A stretch of 64,000 bases of DNA, taken from UBA3069 sp050633465. Its GTDB lineage: Bacteria; Pseudomonadota; Alphaproteobacteria; Rhodobacterales; Rhodobacteraceae. Shown one piece after another: positions 50,352 through 60,792 of the stretch (position 1 is the stretch's first letter; every line of letters begins with the position of its first letter). Below the pieces are notes generated by a model that saw nothing but the letters and a program-made list of their open reading frames with translations, was not told where the DNA came from and did no database searches. The stretch is taken from assembly GCA_050633465.1 (NCBI GenBank), contig JBOEGO010000017.1:186001-250000 (forward strand). Reading direction: 5' to 3'. The translations under genes were made by a program, and so were the position numbers.

Positions 50352-53300
50352 TTAGCGCGTCACACCCACACGGCCCGCAGCGGTATTTGCGCGGTATTCG
50401 GGGCGATACATTGCCTCGACCGTGGCGGCGGGGTGGTGGTATTGGCCCGGCGTAATCGCACGCACCACATAGGCCAAGGTGAACGGTTTTTCCGAGCGCC
50501 AATCCACCGCCGCAAGAAAGCGATCAGCGCGGAATTCACTGGTTTCGGTCGGGGCGGTATCCAGCCAGTCCAGCCCCATGGTTTTACCCGATTGCAGCAG
50601 CGCGGGATTGTCGATTTCAAACCCTGCGGGCAGTGGATCGTTGACCATCAGCCGCGCACCGATTTTTTCAGCGGGAAATACGCGCAGCACGGTGACAAGG
50701 CGAGTGCCGGTTTTGATCGCTGACAGATCGGTTATCTCTTCGCCCTGAACCGAGTAATAGCGCCGTTCGATCCGGTAGCCGTATCCGCCTGCCTCGGGCG
50801 CATATTCCGGCACACCGAGCGTTGTCAGGGTCAGCGCCACGGGCCTGTCCGATGCATTGCGGATATGCGCGGGCGCGTCGGTGTCCGCAAAGCGGCGCAC
50901 GAAGGGCCCGCTGACGGGTTCACCGTTCAATTCCAGCGCGGCGGTTGACGGGTCACTGATCAGCGCGTTCGCCGCGAGCAAGGCCCATGCCGATTCCTGT
51001 GTCGACATGTGTTGGCTGTTTTCCAGCGGCGACAGGGCATCGGCGTTGAATACATTCGAACCCGCCTCGGTCGCCAGCGCAAGGGTCCCGGCCAGATCGC
51101 GGTTGCGGGTGCCGTAATCGCTGCGCCACAGGCGGCGCGACGGGGCATGTGCATTCAGCAAAACCTGCGCCTGACGGAACATCATATCGGCGCGGCGGGT
51201 GTCGCCATACATCGCCAGTGCCGCGCCCATTTGGGCCGCCGCCAGCGGTGTGGAAAATTCGCGGCCCTTTTCATCGGCGAAATATCGCAGGTCGCCCATG
51301 CTGGCCAAACCCTGTCGCGCCAGCACCATCAGCGCATATGCGACATCGGTGCCGCCGCCATTGGCACCATCGGCGAAATCGGGGGCATAATTGACGCGAT
51401 TGCGCAGGTTATCCATCGCCATATCAAAGGCGTGGGGCGGCACGCTGTGCCCCTTGGCCTGTGCGCGCGACAGGAAATCGGACACATAGGCATCGAGCCA
51501 GAAATCACCGCTGTCCGCACGCCACAATCCGAATGCCCCGTTGCTGGCCTGACGGGTCAACACCCGTTCAATTGCCTGCGCGATGCGGGCATCGGCGTGG
51601 GGTTGATCCCCCAGCCCCAGGGCCGTGCTGACCGCTGACAAATACAGCAGCGGCATGGCCTGACTGGTCACCTGTTCGGTGCAACCATAGGGGTAACGGT
51701 CAAGGCTGGCCAACAGGCGGGGCGCATCCAGCCGCGCCAATGGTCCGGCGGACATCAACGCGCTGCCGGTTCCGGGGCGCAGGTCGGCATATAGGTTGCT
51801 ATCCAATATAAATGAATCCCCCGCGCCAAGGCTAAAGCGGCGGGTAACCGTCGTTTCGGGGTCGAGTGATCGCACCCCGAGCGTTAGCGATTTGGTCAGG
51901 GTTTTGCCATTTGGCAGGGTCAGGGCGATATTGACCGGATAATCGCCGGTTTCCCCTGCTGTCAGGGGCAATTGCAGCGCGGCCTTGCCACCATCGGTCA
52001 GCGTGATGCTGTCGGGGGTGCCTTGCACCGCCAGCCCTGCCGCAGAAACCGCCAAGGGCATGTCGCCAGCCGCCCCTTGGGTATGGACGAATTCCAACAG
52101 CAATTGCGACCTGTCACCGGGGGCAAGGAAACGCGGCAGCGACGCGGTGACGGCCACCGGATCGCGCAGGATCACATCGCGGCTGGCCTGCCCCACGGCG
52201 GTATCCGTCCACGCCACGGCCATCAGCCGCAGGGTGCCGTTGAAATCGGGAATATCCAGATCGACAGCCCCCCGCCCATCGGCATCCAGCGTCACCGGAC
52301 CGTTGAAAAACACCACCAGATCTTCGGTCGGGGGGGCGGATTCCATGCGCATTTCTGCGCCGCTGTCACCACCCGAACGCACCTGCCCCATGGCCCCGTT
52401 CATGCCATCAATCAGCCGCCCGTAAAGGTCACGCATTTCCACGCCAAGACGGCGCTGCCCGAAATAATGATCGCCCGGATCGGGGGATTTGAACCCCGTC
52501 AGGTTCAGAATGCCCAGATCGACCGCCGCCAGCGTGACATAGGTGGTTTGCCCTGCGCGCCCCCCCTGCACATGGATCGCCACGGGCAAGGGCGCACGGG
52601 GTTCGGCCACATCGGGCGCATCCAGTGTGACCTGCAACAAACGGTCCGCAGGGTCCACCGCGGCATGGGCCAGACCCAATGCGCGGGCCGGATTATGCCC
52701 CGCCGCCACATCCATGGGCCGGATCACCTGCGCCGTGACATAGGCACCCGCGCCCCAATCATCGGTCACGGGCAGGTCGATCACGGTTTCGCCCTCCTCC
52801 ACAGCAACCGATTTGGTGGCGATCAGACGGTTAGACATCACCTGCACCACGGCCACACCGGCATAGCGCGGCACGATCCGCAGGCGGGCGGTGTCACCCG
52901 ATTTATAGCTGGCACGGTCCAGCGACATTTCCAGCATATCGGGCGAGGACGCGGCATCTGCCGCAGCATACCAACCCGCGTCAAACTGCACCGATCCGGC
53001 AACATAGGCCCCGCCTTCGCGGGCGATGACCAGTTCGTAACGGCCCCATTCCACAGGCGTGGTCAGGGTTAGCGGCTGCGCGCCCAGCGTGGCCTTGCCG
53101 CTTTGGACACGGGTGCGACGCGTGATCGGCTCCCAGTTCCAGTTGCCGTATTGCTGATACCACTGATAGCGCGTTTCGATCCGGTTCAGCACCCATGTCA
53201 CGGGCATATCCAGCGGCTGGCGATCAGGGCCAAGCGCGACAACGCGGAACGCTGCTTCGCTGCCCTCGCTCACGCTGCCGTCGAAATCCTTGCGTATACC

Positions 53301-55775
53301 GATAACGGGGGTGTCGGGCATGATGCTGCGGGTCAGGCGGCGCTCGACCGGGCGGCCGGACCCTTCGCTGACACGCATGGTGACCTGCATATCCAGCGGG
53401 CGGTCGGTGGTTATGTCGGGCAATTCCAACGCCGCGACCAATTGGCCACCGGCATCGGTTTGCGCCGAATTCACACTGGCAGAGCGGGCATAAATCCGTT
53501 CGTCCTGCATCCCGAATGTGTATTTATCCCAGCCGTCCAGCGTTTTGGCGGCGCTTAGGGTGACTTCGCCCTCGGCCCGCAGGCCAGCGGCGGCGGGGCC
53601 GAACAGGTAGCGCGCATCCAACGTCAGTGGCGGGGTGTCGCCCAGACGGATCGGCGCATCGGGCAGGGACAGGGTGAAATCAATCCGTTCCGGCAGGAAA
53701 TCCTCGACCAGCAGATTGGTGGCAGCCAGCGCGGGGGCATCCACATCGGCCTTTATTTCCAACTTATAGGTGCCGCGCGGGGCAGTTGCCCCGACGGGCA
53801 AGGCAAATACATGCCCGCCCGCCATGTCATTGCCCGACAAATGGCGGGCGTATTCCACCCCGTCAGGGCGGGTCAGGATCGCGGTCAGCGGCAAGCCAGG
53901 GATCGCTGCGGCCTGACCGTCGCGGGCCAGTGCGGTGGCATGGATCACCTCGCCCGCACGGTATGCGCCGCGATCTGTGGTCAGGAATACATCAACGGGC
54001 GGGGCGGGTTCGTGCCCTTGAACCCCGCGATCCGACAGATCGAACGCCGGATCGGTCAGCGACAGAAACGCGATGTCATCATTCATGCGCGCCATGATCA
54101 GGGCCGGTTCCGCGCCGCCCTTGCCCAGCGCCAGACCGGGAGCGAATGTCGCCGCCCCGCTGGCATCGGTTTCAGCCACGCCCAGCACCGCATTCGCACG
54201 CGAGATCAATTGCACCTGCACGCCTGCGACGGGCTGCGCATCGCCAAGACCCCGCAGGGACACATGCACACCATCCACCCCGCGCAGCACCGAAAGCCCC
54301 AGATCGGACAGCACAAACCACTGCGTCGCGCCCGGTTCATCCTGCGGATCAACATCGGGAATCGCCGCCCTGAGCGCGTAAATACCGGGCTTTAGCCCCT
54401 GCAACGCATCCCCCATCGGCAAGCGCGTTGTCATGTCGCGGTTCAATTCATTGCCAACCTCGGCCACACCTGTCCAGACCACCTGCCCGACCTCGCTGGT
54501 GAATTGCCGATCCTCCCAATAGCTAAGTGGTTTGCCGAAATACCCCTGCTGCATCGAGCGCAAAAGGTTGCGGTCATCGACGCGGCGCAGGGACAGTTCC
54601 AGCGTGGCGGTATTGACGGTTTCAACTGGCAAGGCCGTATCGGCAGCACGGGGCAGAACATAGGCGCGCCCCGTGAAACGCACCGCAGGGGCGCGGTCAC
54701 GGATATAAACCGCCAGTTCGACATCGCGCAGCAGGGTTTCGCCATTGCCAGCAGGCAAACCGCGCCGCAGCACCACCTTGTATCGTTGACCGTGATCGCC
54801 ACCTGCTAGACACAACTGGCGGTCTGATGCCTCTACGCTCAGGCGGTCACCGCCTTGGCCCTCGACCTTGACATAAGGGGTGTAATCCACACCTGCGCGG
54901 GCCAATGGTTCGCTGAATTCGGCGCAGATACGCGGATCGGCCAGATCGTTTTCGACCTTATGCTCCGTCACCCGAAACCCGTATTTTCCCACCGCCTTGT
55001 CCAGCGCGGCGGTGATTTCAGGGCGGGGTTGCAGGGTTTCTGCCAATCGCAACGCCTGCACCGTATCGCGGCCACGCCCCTGTTTTTCCATCGTTTGCGA
55101 CATCACCTCGAGCGCGGAAACCTTGGCCCCGACATGATCGACCCGCAGATAGGCGTTGATCGCGGCGGATAGGGCGCGCGCGCGCAATTCATTGCGGTTT
55201 TTCGCCTTTTCCGATGCATCCAGCGCATAGCGGGCATAGGCCAGCCAATTGTCATCGGTCAACGAAACTGCCGCACCGATCAGCTGCATCGCAGAAGTCG
55301 TGTTGCCCGATATGGCATGGCTGTGTGCGGCACTGGTCAGATCATTGGCAGCGCGGTCATTGACGGGATGCAAACCGCCGATCCGGTTGGCCAAACCCAA
55401 TGCCGCCGCAAAATCGCGATCGCTCAGGAAATCCAGTTCCGCCGCTGCGCTGGCGGCACGGGCCAGCAACCCCGGCGCGCTGTCCACCACAATGGCCGAC
55501 CACGCGCCAACATAGGATTCGCGCTGCGTCACGCCCGCCTTTGGAAAACAGGCATTGGAACGGCTGTTAAACGTGAATGCGCGGCACTGCGGATTAGAGA
55601 GGCACAGGTTTTCGCAGGCCTGATAATTTGTATCAAAAAGCGCCTGCAAATCCGCGCCGTAAAAATCGACATCCTTGGTGACCACCACGCGGCGGTCCGG
55701 CACCACGCTGTTTTGCGCCGTGGCGGGCAAGACCGCAAACAAGGACATGACCAACGCCATCAGTGCAATACGCAT
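50352..55775 (-). CDS. PAN-domain bacterial alpha-2-macroglobulin
   Basis: The 1807-residue periplasmic protein has a signal peptide (MRIALMALVMSLFAVLPATA). A PAN/Apple-like cysteine domain covers about 22-95 (ACENLCLSNPQCRAFTFNS, then SNACFPK). The long macroglobulin beta-domain array includes FLTTDRGAYRAGEVIHATAL and RFLAPGDRSQLLLEFVHTQG. The thioester motif C1365-T-E-Q is in RYPYGCTEQVTSQAMPLLYLS. It should trap and covalently bind attacking proteases, acting with PBP1C encoded immediately downstream. ATG 55775 is chosen because GGAG lies about nine bases upstream; frames upstream to 55823 lack a signal peptide. Confidence 0.93.
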   Translation of the reverse strand: MRIALMALVMSLFAVLPATAQNSVVPDRRVVVTKDVDFYGADLQALFDTNYQACENLCLSNPQCRAFTFNSRSNACFPKAGVTQRESYVGAWSAIVVDSAPGLLARAASAAAELDFLSDRDFAAALGLANRIGGLHPVNDRAANDLTSAAHSHAISGNTTSAMQLIGAAVSLTDDNWLAYARYALDASEKAKNRNELRARALSAAINAYLRVDHVGAKVSALEVMSQTMEKQGRGRDTVQALRLAETLQPRPEITAALDKAVGKYGFRVTEHKVENDLADPRICAEFSEPLARAGVDYTPYVKVEGQGGDRLSVEASDRQLCLAGGDHGQRYKVVLRRGLPAGNGETLLRDVELAVYIRDRAPAVRFTGRAYVLPRAADTALPVETVNTATLELSLRRVDDRNLLRSMQQGYFGKPLSYWEDRQFTSEVGQVVWTGVAEVGNELNRDMTTRLPMGDALQGLKPGIYALRAAIPDVDPQDEPGATQWFVLSDLGLSVLRGVDGVHVSLRGLGDAQPVAGVQVQLISRANAVLGVAETDASGAATFAPGLALGKGGAEPALIMARMNDDIAFLSLTDPAFDLSDRGVQGHEPAPPVDVFLTTDRGAYRAGEVIHATALARDGQAAAIPGLPLTAILTRPDGVEYARHLSGNDMAGGHVFALPVGATAPRGTYKLEIKADVDAPALAATNLLVEDFLPERIDFTLSLPDAPIRLGDTPPLTLDARYLFGPAAAGLRAEGEVTLSAAKTLDGWDKYTFGMQDERIYARSASVNSAQTDAGGQLVAALELPDITTDRPLDMQVTMRVSEGSGRPVERRLTRSIMPDTPVIGIRKDFDGSVSEGSEAAFRVVALGPDRQPLDMPVTWVLNRIETRYQWYQQYGNWNWEPITRRTRVQSGKATLGAQPLTLTTPVEWGRYELVIAREGGAYVAGSVQFDAGWYAAADAASSPDMLEMSLDRASYKSGDTARLRIVPRYAGVAVVQVMSNRLIATKSVAVEEGETVIDLPVTDDWGAGAYVTAQVIRPMDVAAGHNPARALGLAHAAVDPADRLLQVTLDAPDVAEPRAPLPVAIHVQGGRAGQTTYVTLAAVDLGILNLTGFKSPDPGDHYFGQRRLGVEMRDLYGRLIDGMNGAMGQVRSGGDSGAEMRMESAPPTEDLVVFFNGPVTLDADGRGAVDLDIPDFNGTLRLMAVAWTDTAVGQASRDVILRDPVAVTASLPRFLAPGDRSQLLLEFVHTQGAAGDMPLAVSAAGLAVQGTPDSITLTDGGKAALQLPLTAGETGDYPVNIALTLPNGKTLTKSLTLGVRSLDPETTVTRRFSLGAGDSFILDSNLYADLRPGTGSALMSAGPLARLDAPRLLASLDRYPYGCTEQVTSQAMPLLYLSAVSTALGLGDQPHADARIAQAIERVLTRQASNGAFGLWRADSGDFWLDAYVSDFLSRAQAKGHSVPPHAFDMAMDNLRNRVNYAPDFADGANGGGTDVAYALMVLARQGLASMGDLRYFADEKGREFSTPLAAAQMGAALAMYGDTRRADMMFRQAQVLLNAHAPSRRLWRSDYGTRNRDLAGTLALATEAGSNVFNADALSPLENSQHMSTQESAWALLAANALISDPSTAALELNGEPVSGPFVRRFADTDAPAHIRNASDRPVALTLTTLGVPEYAPEAGGYGYRIERRYYSVQGEEITDLSAIKTGTRLVTVLRVFPAEKIGARLMVNDPLPAGFEIDNPALLQSGKTMGLDWLDTAPTETSEFRADRFLAAVDWRSEKPFTLAYVVRAITPGQYHHPAATVEAMYRPEYRANTAAGRVGVTR

Positions 55776-55955
55776 TACGAAATACTCCATTTGAATGGAT
55801 GTGATGCTGCACCCGCAGGGCAATTATTGCAATGATTCACGAGGGCAGGTTTTCCACCATTTTCCTCCATTTTTCCTGCGGCGATTAACAGGTTTTTCAC
55901 CCTGTTGGGCCATTTTCAACCCATAGGGGATACCGGAAATGACGGAGGTCGGGCC

Positions 55956-58148
55956 TTGAGCCTAGCGAACAAACTGGCCGAAGAGCGGCGCGCCAGACTG
56001 GGTGCCGAACGTATGCTTGAACTCAAGCAGGCTGAGCTGTCCGCCGCCAACCGCAAACTTGGCCGCCACGCCAAACAACTGTCTGAGGAAATCGTTGAAA
56101 CCCGCGCGCAGGTTGAAACATTCCGCAATGAAAACCAGCGCGTCAAATCCGACCTGAGCATCGCCAATGAAAAGGTCGAAGTGGCCGAACGCCGCCTGTG
56201 GCATTCGATCGAAACCATTCAGGACGGATTTGCCTTTTTCGACGTTGATAACATTATGATCGCTGCAAATAATGCCTATCTGGCTGTGTTCGACGGGCTA
56301 GAAGAGGTGCGCCCCGGCATTTCCTACCCCCGCATCCTGCAAATGATCACCGAAGAAGGCATTGCAAACATTGGCGATTTGCGCCCCGCAGAATGGCGTG
56401 CGCAAATGCTGGCGCGATGGGAATCGCCCGAACCCGAACCGATCACCCTGCGCCTGTGGAATGATCAGTATATCCGCCTTATCGACCAGCGCGGCAATGG
56501 TGGTGATGTGGTGACCCTGGCGTTGAACATCACCGAAACCGTGCGCTATGAAAAAGAACTGAAACAGGCGCGCAAAATTGCCGAAGCAGCCGCACGGGCC
56601 AAATCTGCATTTCTTGCCAATATGAGCCACGAAATCCGCACCCCGATGAATGGTGTGGTGGGCATGGCCGAACTGCTGACCGACACCCCGTTAACCGAAG
56701 AACAGCGGCTGTATGTGAACACCATCAAAAATTCGGGCGAGGCATTGCTGGTCATCATCAACGATGTTCTGGATTACTCCAAAATCGAAGCCCAGAAACT
56801 GGTTCTTCACCCCGAACCCTTTGATCTGGAACGCTGTATTCACGAAGTCATCATGTTGGTCCAACCAACCGCACGCGAAAAAGGGTTGGAAATTCTGGTG
56901 GATTACGACCTGTTTCTGCCCACCCTGTTTGTCGGTGATCCGGGGCGCATGCGACAGGTTTTGACCAACCTTTTGGGCAATGCGGTCAAGTTCACGCTGA
57001 ACGGGCATGTGCTGGTGCGCGTGACCGGGGTCAACCCGCCGGATTCCAATATGACCGACGTTCACGTCATTGTCGAAGACACCGGAATTGGCATCCCCGC
57101 CGATAAGGTCGATCATATTTTTGGCGAATTCAATCAGGTCGAAGATGACCGCAACCGGCAATTTGAAGGCACCGGTTTGGGATTGGCGATTTCGCAACGG
57201 CTGATCAACATGATGGATGGCAAGATCTGGGTCGAAAGCGAAGAGGGCAAAGGATCGGCCTTTGGGTTCAAGATCAACCTGCCCATGGCCGACAACGACG
57301 AAGCAGCCGCCCCCGACCTGCCGCGTGGATTGACACGTGGCTTGGTGGTCGATCCCGTTGCGGTGAACCGTCAGATTCTTGCCAAGCAATTGGAGCTGAT
57401 GGGAGTAGAGGCCACCTGCGTGTCGTCCGGTGCCGCCGTGATGGAGCTGCTGGACGCGGGCGAAGGCGGGTTCGATGTCATTCTGACCGATCACAATATG
57501 GCCGATATGGATGGTCTGGAACTGGCAGAGGCACTGCGCGGGCGCGGGATCGAAGCACCGATATTGCTGTTTTCGTCCAACTCTGGCTTTGCCGAACAAG
57601 ACCCCGCACGCAAACATATTCAGGGCATTCTGCAAAAACCGACCCAAAGGCGTGAACTGTTTTCCCGCTTACGTGAACTGTCGCCCAACCCACATAATGC
57701 TGACCCCGCCGCCGCCCCTCCCAAAGCCCGCGCAATGCGCATTCTCGCGGCCGAGGACAATAAAACCAACCGGCTGGTCTTTGGTAAAATGGTCAAATCT
57801 CTGGATATAGATCTGCGCTTTGCCACCGACGGAGAAGAGGCCGTGTCCGCCCATGCCGATTTTCATCCCGACCTGATTTTCATGGATATTTCCATGCCGC
57901 GAATGGATGGGAAACAGGCCACTGCCGCCATCCGCGAGGCCGAAACAGCAAGCAATACCCGCACTCCGATCATTGCGATGACCGCCCATGCGATGGATGG
58001 TGACCGAGAGGGGATAATCGCCGCGGGACTGGATGATTATTTAACAAAACCGCTGCGAAAACAGGCTATTATCGACCATATCATTGAAAAATGCCCCAAG
58101 GGTGCCCGCCCGCCGTTACCAGAAGAGGCCGATGCAAAAACTGGGTAA
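55956..58148 (+). CDS. Hybrid sensor histidine kinase with two receiver domains
   Basis: The protein has about 730 residues in order: an N-terminal coiled coil (1-85, LANKLAEERRARLGAERMLELKQAE), a PAS-like sensor (about 88-190) and a histidine kinase. The kinase has phosphoacceptor His225 in NMSHEIRTPMNGVVGMAELL, N-box NLLGNAVKFT, G1 VEDTGIGIP and G2 GTGLGLAIS. Two receivers follow. REC1 has Asp512 in VILTDHNMADMDG but only one acid residue where a pair is usual (LVVDPVAVNR). REC2 has Asp644 in LIFMDISMPRMDG and is complete. There are no membrane helices, so it is a cytoplasmic sensor. The start is TTG 55956 with GGAGG seven bases upstream. No partner is adjacent. Confidence 0.92.
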   Translation: MSLANKLAEERRARLGAERMLELKQAELSAANRKLGRHAKQLSEEIVETRAQVETFRNENQRVKSDLSIANEKVEVAERRLWHSIETIQDGFAFFDVDNIMIAANNAYLAVFDGLEEVRPGISYPRILQMITEEGIANIGDLRPAEWRAQMLARWESPEPEPITLRLWNDQYIRLIDQRGNGGDVVTLALNITETVRYEKELKQARKIAEAAARAKSAFLANMSHEIRTPMNGVVGMAELLTDTPLTEEQRLYVNTIKNSGEALLVIINDVLDYSKIEAQKLVLHPEPFDLERCIHEVIMLVQPTAREKGLEILVDYDLFLPTLFVGDPGRMRQVLTNLLGNAVKFTLNGHVLVRVTGVNPPDSNMTDVHVIVEDTGIGIPADKVDHIFGEFNQVEDDRNRQFEGTGLGLAISQRLINMMDGKIWVESEEGKGSAFGFKINLPMADNDEAAAPDLPRGLTRGLVVDPVAVNRQILAKQLELMGVEATCVSSGAAVMELLDAGEGGFDVILTDHNMADMDGLELAEALRGRGIEAPILLFSSNSGFAEQDPARKHIQGILQKPTQRRELFSRLRELSPNPHNADPAAAPPKARAMRILAAEDNKTNRLVFGKMVKSLDIDLRFATDGEEAVSAHADFHPDLIFMDISMPRMDGKQATAAIREAETASNTRTPIIAMTAHAMDGDREGIIAAGLDDYLTKPLRKQAIIDHIIEKCPKGARPPLPEEADAKTG

Positions 58149-59013
58149 AAACAGGGGAACCCCGGAGACGGCCAAACAACGCAAGCTGCTCACCGCCTCC
58201 TGGACCCCAGAGCCGTCGGGAACCGGCACCGCAATTGATGCCTCGACCCTGGTCGCAATCCAGGGGCACCGCACCCTGAACCACAGTTTCGACCTACGGG
58301 AAGCTGGCCGAAACGAAACCGTCCCACTCCACAGGATCTGCGTTTCGGGCATGCCCGAACGAATACCCCATAGCCTAGCCGGCTGACGGAAATACCCGTC
58401 AATCATATTGGCCCCTGAAACCCGACAAAAAGGATCGCGCCCAAGGCGCAATTACATGGCAAGCCATGCCTTTTCGTCTTTGGCGGTCGACGGGATGTTG
58501 CCGACCCACGCCCGCGCATGAAAAGCACGGATTTTGCAAGCGCCTTGAAATGCGAAACGTTCTATATGTGGTCACTGCCCCCGCAGGCGGGGGCAGCGTG
58601 AAATGATCTGCGCGAACACCTGCGCCAACTGACACCCAGTGGAAAAACCCACCGGAAACATCTGCACCGCAGTTAAAACCGGAAAATCCGAAGCGGCGCT
58701 GACTGCTATAACCTGCCTGAGTCGGGCCGTTTCTGTCTATCAGCGCGCAAGACACGCATCCGTTGTATTCGGTTATTTCACGGGGAAAATGACGAAAGAA
58801 AACCCGTCACGTATCAGGCGCAGAAATTATATATTGTCGTTTTATTTCAATATCTTGCACTGAACTCGATCAATCAGAGTCCATTCTGCGGTTGTGCCGA
58901 CAGCACCCCATCTGACGCCAACTAGGATCAGGCATTATTCACGCTAATTTCACGGAGCCGTTAACGAATTCGAAGCCCTTGCTGTGCAAGTCTAACGAAC
59001 TGTCACACTTGGT
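58149..59013. other. 865-base region without a supported gene
   Basis: It lies between the convergent ends of the kinase and the SARP-like gene. Frames present, such as 58639-58863 on the plus strand, have no ribosome site and unconvincing composition. A perfect 9-bp hairpin, CTGCCCCCG-CAGG-CGGGGGCAG, sits at 58575-58596 without a T run. Near 58780-58860 the sequence becomes AT-rich. It may hold a decayed gene or regulatory RNA; I cannot show either. Confidence 0.5.
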
Positions 59014-60621
59014 TCAGAACACTTGCAGGGGGAAATCAATCAAACGCGAATTGCGCAGGGTCCGCACAGGATAGTCAGGATCTTCACGCAGACGGGCCAA
59101 TGAAAAATCACGCTCGATATTGGCCAGCTTCGCGGCAGCCAGCCGCGCTTTCTCTGCTTCGCCAGCATCGGCATATAGTGGCAATAGATGGCGATGCGGC
59201 GCACGAAATCCAGGCGCACGCAGGGCGGCGGCCTCTCCTGCTTCGCGGGCTTCTATCAGGCGGTTGGATGCGATCGCAGAAATGCAGTGGAAAATATCCC
59301 ACCAATGGGCATAGCGCGACGCCGAGGCCAGTCGCCGCGCCATGGCCGAACATTGAAACGCCTCCTCGGTGCGCCCGGCAAGGCTTTGCGCCACAGAGCG
59401 TGCCAACCAAGCCGTTGCGCTGTCTGGGTTTAGGGATAGCGCCTTGTTAATGCGGGATTCTGCGGCCTCTGCATCGCCCTGTGTCACCATATGCGTCACC
59501 GCAGTCAGGGACTGCACCAAAGGGTTCGCGGGGTCCAGTTCCAATGCGCGGGCCGCGTCGGCCTCCATCTGCATCAGGGTGGCCTGCGGATCGGGCGTTA
59601 ACCGTTCGATGGTTTCAAACATGCCCGCCAATCCGCGCCACGCCAGAAACGCCCCGTTCGGGGAAATATCATTGGCCTGATGCAACGTGGTTTTGGCCGC
59701 CGCGATGCCCTGCCTGCGAAAGGTAAACATTTGTTCCAATGCCTGTTCCGCAAGGGCCGACGCCTGAACCGCAGGGCGGTTCCGACCCATGACTTCGGCC
59801 ATGCGGGCGATGCTTTTTTCCGCCGTGGGTGCCGAGTTGAAATGGCGTTTATCCGCGCCCATTGCCTCGGCTACGGGGTCGTCAAAACGCACGGGTTCGG
59901 ACAATAAAATTTGTCCCGTCGCCCGATGGATCAGTTTGACAAACCCCACGCCAGCACCGTCCAGCATGGCAAGGCTGCATTCCATTTCAACATCTGCATC
60001 GGGGGCATCGGCAGCGTAATTGTCACTTTGGATCCAGCCGCGCATCCGTTCCGTAATGGCATTTCCCAGCCCGATCACAATCCGGTCGCGCAGCAATTCC
60101 AGCTCGGGCGCAAGCTGCACACGATCCATATATCGCAGAACCACGCCCTCTACCGCGACATCCAGTTGCTCTAGGGGCTGTTCATGTCCGCCCCCCGATC
60201 GCATGGCGCGTTCGCCATCCAGCCAGTCAATGAACACCGGATCACGAATATCCAAGCCATCCAGCAAAGGCAGGTGGCTGTGCGCATCGCTGACAACCAC
60301 GCGATCCCTATCCAGCCAGACATCACGGCGATCACTGCACAGGCAATCTGAATCCGCGCCCAGTTCACGACGCAACGCCGCCAGCGCCTGACGCAAACTG
60401 GCTCCGGCCTGATCACGCCCGGTCAGGCTCCATAGCAGACCCTCGATCCAGCGGCGGCTGCGGCGATAATCCGGCGACAGGCCAAGAACAGCGATCAATG
60501 CGCCTGCTTTTGCACCCCGCGGTGTCACGTCTGCCCCGCCTGCACCCGTCAGGCGCAGCGGTCCGTTCAGGTCGATCCTGACCAATTCGGGTAGCGTCCC
60601 CACGCTGATATCCTGCACCAT
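59014..60621 (-). CDS. SARP-like transcriptional regulator with TPR domain
   Basis: The protein has about 535 residues. The N-terminus (13-105) looks like the OmpR/SARP-type winged helix of AfsR and its relatives: LNGPLRLTGAGGADVTPRGAKAGALIAVLGL, then WIEGLLWSLTGRDQAGASLRQALAALRREL. A middle region of about 110-290 lacks recognised motifs. The C-terminal part (about 310-520) is helical and TPR-like, with repeats such as DAARALELDPANPLVQSLTAV and RINKALSLNPDSATAWLARSVA. It is divergent from the GAQ-repeat protein across 171 bases, so that gene is its likely target. ATG 60621 is chosen. It may be a stress- or nutrient-integrating activator; the signal is unknown. Confidence 0.8.
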   Translation of the reverse strand: MVQDISVGTLPELVRIDLNGPLRLTGAGGADVTPRGAKAGALIAVLGLSPDYRRSRRWIEGLLWSLTGRDQAGASLRQALAALRRELGADSDCLCSDRRDVWLDRDRVVVSDAHSHLPLLDGLDIRDPVFIDWLDGERAMRSGGGHEQPLEQLDVAVEGVVLRYMDRVQLAPELELLRDRIVIGLGNAITERMRGWIQSDNYAADAPDADVEMECSLAMLDGAGVGFVKLIHRATGQILLSEPVRFDDPVAEAMGADKRHFNSAPTAEKSIARMAEVMGRNRPAVQASALAEQALEQMFTFRRQGIAAAKTTLHQANDISPNGAFLAWRGLAGMFETIERLTPDPQATLMQMEADAARALELDPANPLVQSLTAVTHMVTQGDAEAAESRINKALSLNPDSATAWLARSVAQSLAGRTEEAFQCSAMARRLASASRYAHWWDIFHCISAIASNRLIEAREAGEAAALRAPGFRAPHRHLLPLYADAGEAEKARLAAAKLANIERDFSLARLREDPDYPVRTLRNSRLIDFPLQVF

Positions 60622-60792
60622 CTGACTGGTCCAACTCCCTTTTCGCGTCAATCCTAGCACAGCGTGGCATGGCCTGCCAATTGCGCCACAGGCATGGAAA
60701 ACCCGCCTTGCGCGAAAAAGACTTAACCCGCGCAAAAATGCGCGTCATACTCAGCCTATTGTTTTGTCAAAGTATTGCCGGAGGGATTTTTT

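Noticed and set aside
51972..53072. A 366-residue plus-strand open frame inside the macroglobulin gene
   Set aside because: The translation is low-complexity (Arg, His, Gln, Gly) and typical of antisense frames; the minus-strand gene has a continuous domain series.
58639..58863. Possible 74-residue gene
   Set aside because: It begins with GTG without a ribosome site and the composition does not look like a protein.
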